Positions 59,097 to 64,000 of a DNA stretch of 64,000 nt are shown piece after piece. This DNA is from Desmodesmus armatus (lineage: Eukaryota; Chlorophyta; Chlorophyceae; Sphaeropleales; Scenedesmaceae), in the NCBI GenBank assembly GCA_007449985.2, contig VIIQ02000674.1, positions 62,001 to 126,000 of the forward strand. Reading direction: 5' to 3'. How positions within the stretch are numbered: the stretch's first letter is position 1; each line of letters begins with the position of its first letter. The notes beneath the pieces are model-generated. The model was not told the DNA's origin, did no database searches, and saw nothing but the letters and a program-made list of their open reading frames with translations. The position numbers and the translations under genes were made by a program.

Positions 59097-59830
59097 GTGA
59101 GAATGTGCGGAGAGTGAGAGAGTGACGGGGGGGGGGGGGGCGGGGGCGTTCCACATGTCAGGAGAGCGAGGAGGCGCAATTAAAGCCAGCTTTTTGGGTG
59201 GGTGGGTTTGATGTAGAAAGACAAAGACGGCTCTTGTTGACCACAGGCTCAGAGACTAATTTCAAATTAGATGTGCTGTTCCGAACATCAAGTTACAGTT
59301 ATCGGCGACCGGTTTTGGACTCTTCGTCCATCTTCAGGCCAAACGAAGGTGGGGTGGTGGGGGGGGGATTTCTTGCCACAGAGAGTGACCTTGCTATGGA
59401 GCCTGGCCTTGCTAGTGGCTGGATGAATGATGTGCGGCATGTTGCTGGGGTGACGCTGCAGCATGCAAAGAGGCTGGCGGCGTGCCCTCAGGTGAGAGGG
59501 GGCCGGAGAGAGTCATAGAGTGACCGGGGGGGGGGGGGGGCATTCCACATGTCAGGAGAGCGAGGAGGCGCAACTAAAGCCAGCTGTTTAAAAAAGATAA
59601 AGATACAGAGACACCCCCTTGGTCTCTTAACGCCATAGCTGTTTGGGTGGGGTGGGGGGGGTGGAGGGGATGTCTTGCCACCGAGAGTGACCAAGCTATG
59701 GATCCTGGCCTTGCTTGTGGCTGGATGGATGGATGATGTGCGGCATGTTGCTGGGTGGCGCTGCAGCATGCAAAGAGGCTGGCGGCGTGCCCTCAGGTGA
59801 GAGGGGGCCGGAGAGAGTGAGGGAGTGAGG
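59097..59830 (+). repeat. tandem copies of mTERF exon 3 3' edge
   Basis: The last ~100 bases of exon 3 and its donor (GGCGTGCCCTCAG/GTGAGA) recur at 59397-59510 and 59696-59815. The ~70 bases of intron after the first two donors, including a G run and CATTCCACATGTCAGGAGAG, are also repeated. Confidence 0.9.
59301..59343 (-). ncRNA. degenerate hammerhead-ribozyme-like motif
   Basis: Minus strand, in order: TTGGC (stem I), CTGAAGA (CUGANGA box, 59337-59331), GGAC-GAAGA-GTCC (stem II), AAAAC, CG, GTC, then GCCGA (stem I partner, five pairs with one wobble). This is the hammerhead order. It departs from consensus by an extra U before stem II, by A where GAAA should begin with G, and by a minimal stem III. 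Such minimal motifs are known in Penelope-like retroelements. Probably an inactive relic. Confidence 0.35.
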
Positions 59831-59844
59831 GACAGGCGGTACAC

Positions 59845-60150
59845 GTGTCCGTTACAAAGAGACCGGAGAGGCCCAGCTGACCCAATGCAAGCCCCACGTT
59901 CAGTCAGTGTTCGTGGGGTGCGTTCGGTCAGTCAGTCAGTGGGGTTCGTCATCATCGTTATCATTGGTTCGGTCAGTCAGTCAGTCAGTCAGTGTCCGGC
60001 TGGGGGAACGGTTCGGCACTCACTCACTCATTGTTCGTTCGGTCAGTCAGTCAGTGTTCGTTACAAAGAGGCCTCAAGGACCCAGCCAACCCGATGCAAG
60101 CCCCGGGACCCAATCCATGTCCCGCCCTTGTAACTCAAGGCGCCACCAAT
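59845..60150 (-). mobile_element. two LINE 3' ends with (CTGA)n tails, 5' of tRNA-Ala
   Basis: Read leftwards, GGCTTGCATCGGGTTGGCTG, GGGTCCTTGAGGCCTCTTTG and TAACGAACA then (CTGA)n at ~60125-60035; a diverged copy at ~59905-59845 has CTCTTTGTAACGGACA. The same sequence occurs on the plus strand at 63598-63680. Confidence 0.75.
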
Positions 60151-60262
60151 TCTACTCAAGACAGCCCAACCACCGGCTGGGGGAACGGATGGTTCAGCCT
60201 TTCTGTGTCCTTGCCAGTGTGAACCCGATAACGCCATCTGCTGATGAGAATAGGTGAAACCA

Positions 60263-60335
60263 GGGGATGTAGCTCAAATGGTAGAGCGCCCGCTTAGCAT
60301 GCGGGAGGCAGGGGGATCGATGCCCTCCATCTCCA
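60263..60335 (+). tRNA. tRNA-Ala (AGC)
   Basis: 73 nt, full cloverleaf: acceptor GGGGATG/CATCTCC (one G-U), D-arm GCTC/GAGC, anticodon stem CCCGC/GCGGG with loop TTAGCAT (anticodon AGC), T-arm GGGGG/CCCTC with loop ATCGATG, discriminator A. No CCA and no intron. A-box and B-box promoters are intact. No TTTT within 100 bp downstream, so its pol III terminator is weak or distant. Confidence 0.95.
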
Positions 60336-61251
60336 GACATGCGCTGCTGCCCCTCAGCAGTAGCAAATGTTGGCTGTACATGATGGATACATGTGGAGAC
60401 TTGCATGTGGATTTGATAAGTTGCCTTGGCACCAGGAGCAAGGGTGCAAGAGAACCGCACAGTGTCAAGAGCTGTGTTCAACACCCTTTTGCAGACTGGC
60501 TCCACAAGCAGCATCAAGGACTGAGCATGTACACAGCACCCCCCGAGCTGCACAGGTGCAGCGCAGAACGTGGTGATGCAGCAAGCAAACTATAATGATG
60601 TTTACGCAAGCAGCCATGCTGCGAGATCAATTGTAAAACAATAACTCAGGACAAAGCTGCAAACAGAACGCAAAATGACGGGACTGACGGGGTGTTGCAG
60701 CCTCTTTTTGCCAGAAAGACAAGGGGATTGTCACAAAACCCTAGTCAAACCGACGATGAAACGAACGGACTTGAAGGCGCTGATTTGTAAGCCGCATTGT
60801 GGCAGGGCAGAGACCGTCAGCATGCATGTGTATCGTAGCTGAAGCAGTCATGGCCAGGTTGCAGCTCAACCTGTGCTGTGTTGGCGTCGGCTCACGGTAT
60901 TGCTAACGCCTGCCAATTGCCTGCGCATGCAACACCTGCCCAATTCCCTGGCTGCACCTGATGGGGCGGATTGGCGGAAGTGCGCATGACCAACACGAAC
61001 AGCTGCGCTGATCGATCCGTGCTGAGTTAGCAGTAATTCTCACAGGTGGTGCTGTGTGAAGAGCTCTACAACACAGCTCTAGCAGACATGGTGCAGGGGG
61101 ATGTACACCCCTCTACCTGGAGCCGCCGCACTGGCCAACAGTTGTCAATGGTGTGTTACACGCACTACCAATCAGGTGCAGAAGTGTCAATGGCTTGAAG
61201 CAGGGCTATGCATCATAAAAGCAGCATTGGCAAGTCCAACAGCAACAAGCT
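60336..61251. other. spacer between two convergent tRNA-Ala genes
   Basis: 916 bp; no gene supported. Confidence 0.5.
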
Positions 61252-61324
61252 TGGAGTCGGAGGGCATCGATCCCCCTACCTCCCGCATGCTAAGCGGGCG
61301 CTCTACCATTTGAGCTACGACCCC
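61252..61324 (-). tRNA. tRNA-Ala (AGC)
   Basis: 73 nt on the minus strand, same body as 60263-60335 with acceptor GGGGTCG/CGACTCC. The two acceptor stems differ at two adjacent pairs, both compensated (A-U to U-A, U-A to C-G), which argues that both are functional. TTTT lies about 33 bp downstream (61219-61216). Its 5' end directly abuts LINE coding sequence. Confidence 0.95.
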
Positions 61325-63298
61325 TAGAAGCTGGTTGGAAACTGCCGGCTCGGACGGCCCTTGTTCAGCAAAACCGTCATTTTTTTGGGCAGGAGCGCGC
61401 GGCCCTGAGAGGGCGGCTGTTGCCAGACCCCTTGCGTGCTTTTGCCCTTGGCATCAGGGCTCTGCCGTATATTCGCCATGTGGGCGCTAACCCGGTCCAG
61501 CCCGGCCCGTGGTGTTACTATGTCCCATTGTGGTCCAATCCGGTGGTGGCGCAGAGGGAGCAGTGGGACTGGTATGGACAGCAGCGGCAAGTGATGGTGG
61601 GGTTGGAGTTTGTGGTGCCTGACTTGTTGGGCCTCACCCAGCTGCAATGTGCAGGGCAGGCGCTGCATTGGTTGCAGCTGGTTGAGGCTATCTGTTCCAT
61701 TCCTGACCTGGGGGCAAGGGAGGAGGCATACAGGATGCATGTGTGGGACCCTGTGTTGCAGCATCGCCCTAGGTATGCTAACATGGTGGTGGCTAGGGAG
61801 GAGTTGGCTGTGTTGGTCGCGGCCATCCCTAGTGCGTGGCAGGATGCAGCACGTGCAGTGCTGCGGGGTAGGCCATCCGGGCGGCTGCCGGCCGTTTCGG
61901 AGGCTCAGCTTACCGCAGCTAGGGACAGGGTGTGTGCTGATCTGGGCTGGCATACTCGCAATGGGGATGTGGTGAAGCTTGAGGCCCTCACTGTGTCGCT
62001 AGCTACCCAGTGTCAATCCTTGGATGCGCTGTCAGCCATTGCTGACAGGCATGCTGCCTTCCGTCAGAGGGTGTTGTCTGTTGATATGCTGCAGCCAATT
62101 GTGGGCCAATTGCCCGAGGTCACTCGGGTGCTTCGGCGGTGGTGGAAGCTGCGTGTGCCTAATGAGCACAAGGAGGCTGCATGGCGGCTCACCCTCGACG
62201 CGTTCCCTACGGCCCAGCGCATGCACACAGGCACCTCTTGTGTAGCATGTGGGGCTGCTGAGCCCGGTGTACAGCACCATTGTTGGGAGTGTCCTGTTGC
62301 AGGGGCGGTGCGGGCGGAGATTGAGGGGCAGTTGCGAGCTCACCGGGTGGGCGACGCCCCCCCTTGGTTGGCTGCTGACCGCGGCCTGCAGTGTGCAGCT
62401 TTGTGGATGGGGGTGAAACCTCATCCCCGGTTGCATCATATTGTGTGGGACATGGTGTGTCTGGCTGGCATCGGTGCTGTTGACTTCGGCCGCAGAGTGG
62501 CGTGGGCTGTGGCAGCAGAAGGTCCTGCGTTGCCTCTGCTGACGGTAGAGCGCATTGCAGGGCGTGCTGCTGTTGGGGAGTTTTGGCGCGTCTTGGCTGA
62601 CTTTGCGGTTTCTGCAATCATCCCTAAGCGGGCGCAGGGGCTTGCGCTCACACAGCAGCCTTTCATTGCATGGCATGTGGTGCTGTCAGGAGGCAACGGT
62701 TTGCGGGTAGTTAGGCATTGAGCTTCTGCATGTGGTGACATGTGAGTTGCTGGGTGCTGTGTGACTTCTATCCTGCTGGCTTGTGAACAGTGCAGCGACT
62801 GGTGGTGTCGGTGAAGTTGCCCCCACGTGCGCCCACTGCAACATGTGGGGTGTTTTGTGGCTCGCAGCTGTGTGTTCGCTGTTTTCTGTTCCGTCCGCCC
62901 TTTCTTGTCGCAACCCTGCAGGTGCGAGAAGCAGTGCCGTTGGCGCCATTCAGTCCTTCCAGTGTATTATATTTCTGTGTTCGCAATCTGGAAGCACACT
63001 GAGTGTGCGTGACAAGCTTTTGATGGTGGGGTTTGTCCGAACGGCCCCCTTCCGTGCTGGTTGTGTCCATCCGTGGCTGGGTTCAGTTGCAACGTAGTTG
63101 CTTGAGAAACCCGTGTAACACCTTCATTCATTCGGCTTTGGGCGTTTTGAGGGGAATCAACGGTGCCAAGAGCAGCACAGGTACTAGACCAATTGTTTGG
63201 CAGCAGCTGGATACTTTGGGGGGCATAATGGATTGGTGTGCCCGGTTGCCAATGGTCGGCAGCTTAAGTCCCGAATTGACGGGGCCTCTTGTAACAAA

Positions 63299-63300
<2 letters not shown>
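61325..63300 (+). pseudogene. 5'-truncated LINE, C-terminal ORF with zf-RVT-like domain
   Basis: An open frame starts at the tRNA boundary and ends at 62721 (~465 codons, no own start codon). It includes RVLRRWWKLRVPNEHKEAAW and FPTAQRMHTGTSCVACGAAE, then HHCWECPVA: the Cys/His pattern of the zinc-binding domain that follows RT in many LINEs. A 580-bp 3' UTR ends CTCTTGTAACAAATCACACA at the (CA)n tract. The family differs from the 9.9 kb LINE in sequence and 3' structure but shares the TGTAAC end. The intact frame suggests youth. Confidence 0.8.
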
Positions 63301-63700
<400 letters not shown>

Positions 63701-63749
63701 AGCAGATGCAGTAGGCCAGGCAAGGGCCGTGCAGTGGCATGTGTATGGT

Positions 63750-63795
63750 AGTATACAGGCCCCAATGTAACACAAATCATCATCATCATCATGGT
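63750..63795 (+). mobile_element. LINE 3' end with (ATC)n tail
   Basis: GGCCCCAATGTAACACAAATC followed by five ATC units. Confidence 0.75.
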
Positions 63796-63819
63796 AGTAG
63801 GATGCAGTGCTGAAAAAGG

Positions 63820-63950
63820 CAGGTCATAGGTGGCGCCTTGTTACTTTTGGGGGGATATTGGATTGGTGTCCCCGGTTGCCACTGGTCGTCAGCTTATGGT
63901 CTGGATTGACAGACCCCAATGTAACACAAATCATCATCATCATGCAGTGT
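63820..63950 (+). mobile_element. LINE 3' end with (ATC)n tail, second copy
   Basis: TGGATTGGTGTCCCCGGTTG as in the 63.2 kb UTR (TGGATTGGTGTGCCCGGTTG), then AGACCCCAATGTAACACAAATC and ATC units. Confidence 0.8.
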
Positions 63951-64000
63951 TGCTGGCCAATGCCTCTTTCAGCATGCCCGTTTTTAAATGGTGTGGTTAT

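Overview
Nuclear DNA of a eukaryote, most likely a chlorophyte green alga close to Chlamydomonadales. The genes have many short exons with GT-AG introns whose reading phases match exactly. Proteins carry long poly-Gln and poly-Ala runs from CAG/GCA repeats. Interstitial TTTAGGG-type telomere repeats, a chromodomain Ty3/gypsy element, many decayed LINEs and plant or algal families (PIN-LIKES carrier, mTERF) are present. The species cannot be assigned from this window. Exon models below were assembled by hand from splice consensus, phase and family fit; no transcript data were available.

Layout: 0.7-6.3 kb, bZIP transcription factor (-). 7.4-11.2 kb, two broken LINE copies (-). 12.4-15.1 kb, plastid-type GNAT acetyltransferase (+). 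17.4-19.6 kb, dually acylated ARM-repeat protein (-), divergent from a BTB protein (+) at 19.8-21.7 kb. A ~1 kb dispersed repeat lies downstream of both the GNAT and the BTB gene. 24.0-32.6 kb, an unrecognised gene (-) split by a very young 5.4 kb chromovirus (24.8-30.2 kb). 33.4-34.0 kb, a homogeneous 42-bp minisatellite. 34.6-39.4 kb, an eight-exon family-1 glycosyltransferase (-). 40.1-47.1 kb, a ten-exon PIN-LIKES auxin-carrier gene (-) whose introns are packed with tandem copies of their flanking exon edges. 47.5-53.1 kb, an unrecognised gene with a poly-Gln C-terminus (+). 56.5-59.1 kb, an mTERF gene (+), also with copied exon edges. 60.3-61.3 kb, two convergent tRNA-Ala(AGC) genes, each with LINE sequence in its 5' flank. 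61.3-64 kb, a 5'-truncated LINE followed by a pile-up of LINE 3' ends and a 0.3 kb (CA)n tract.

Main observations: (1) in three unrelated genes, short segments spanning exon-intron borders are tandemly duplicated into the introns, usually with the splice signal kept; (2) LINE 3' ends share a TGTAAC terminus followed by copy-specific microsatellites, and one family carries two hairpins, the second supported by covarying arms; (3) LINEs cluster in the 5' flanks of tRNA-Ala genes; (4) a chromovirus with apparently identical LTRs and a 5-bp target duplication sits in a coding exon whose frame is continuous without it; (5) the bZIP promoter carries a perfect bZIP-binding palindrome; (6) a degenerate hammerhead-like motif lies in an mTERF-proximal repeat. 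Several one-base homopolymer lesions suggest either real decay or assembly error.
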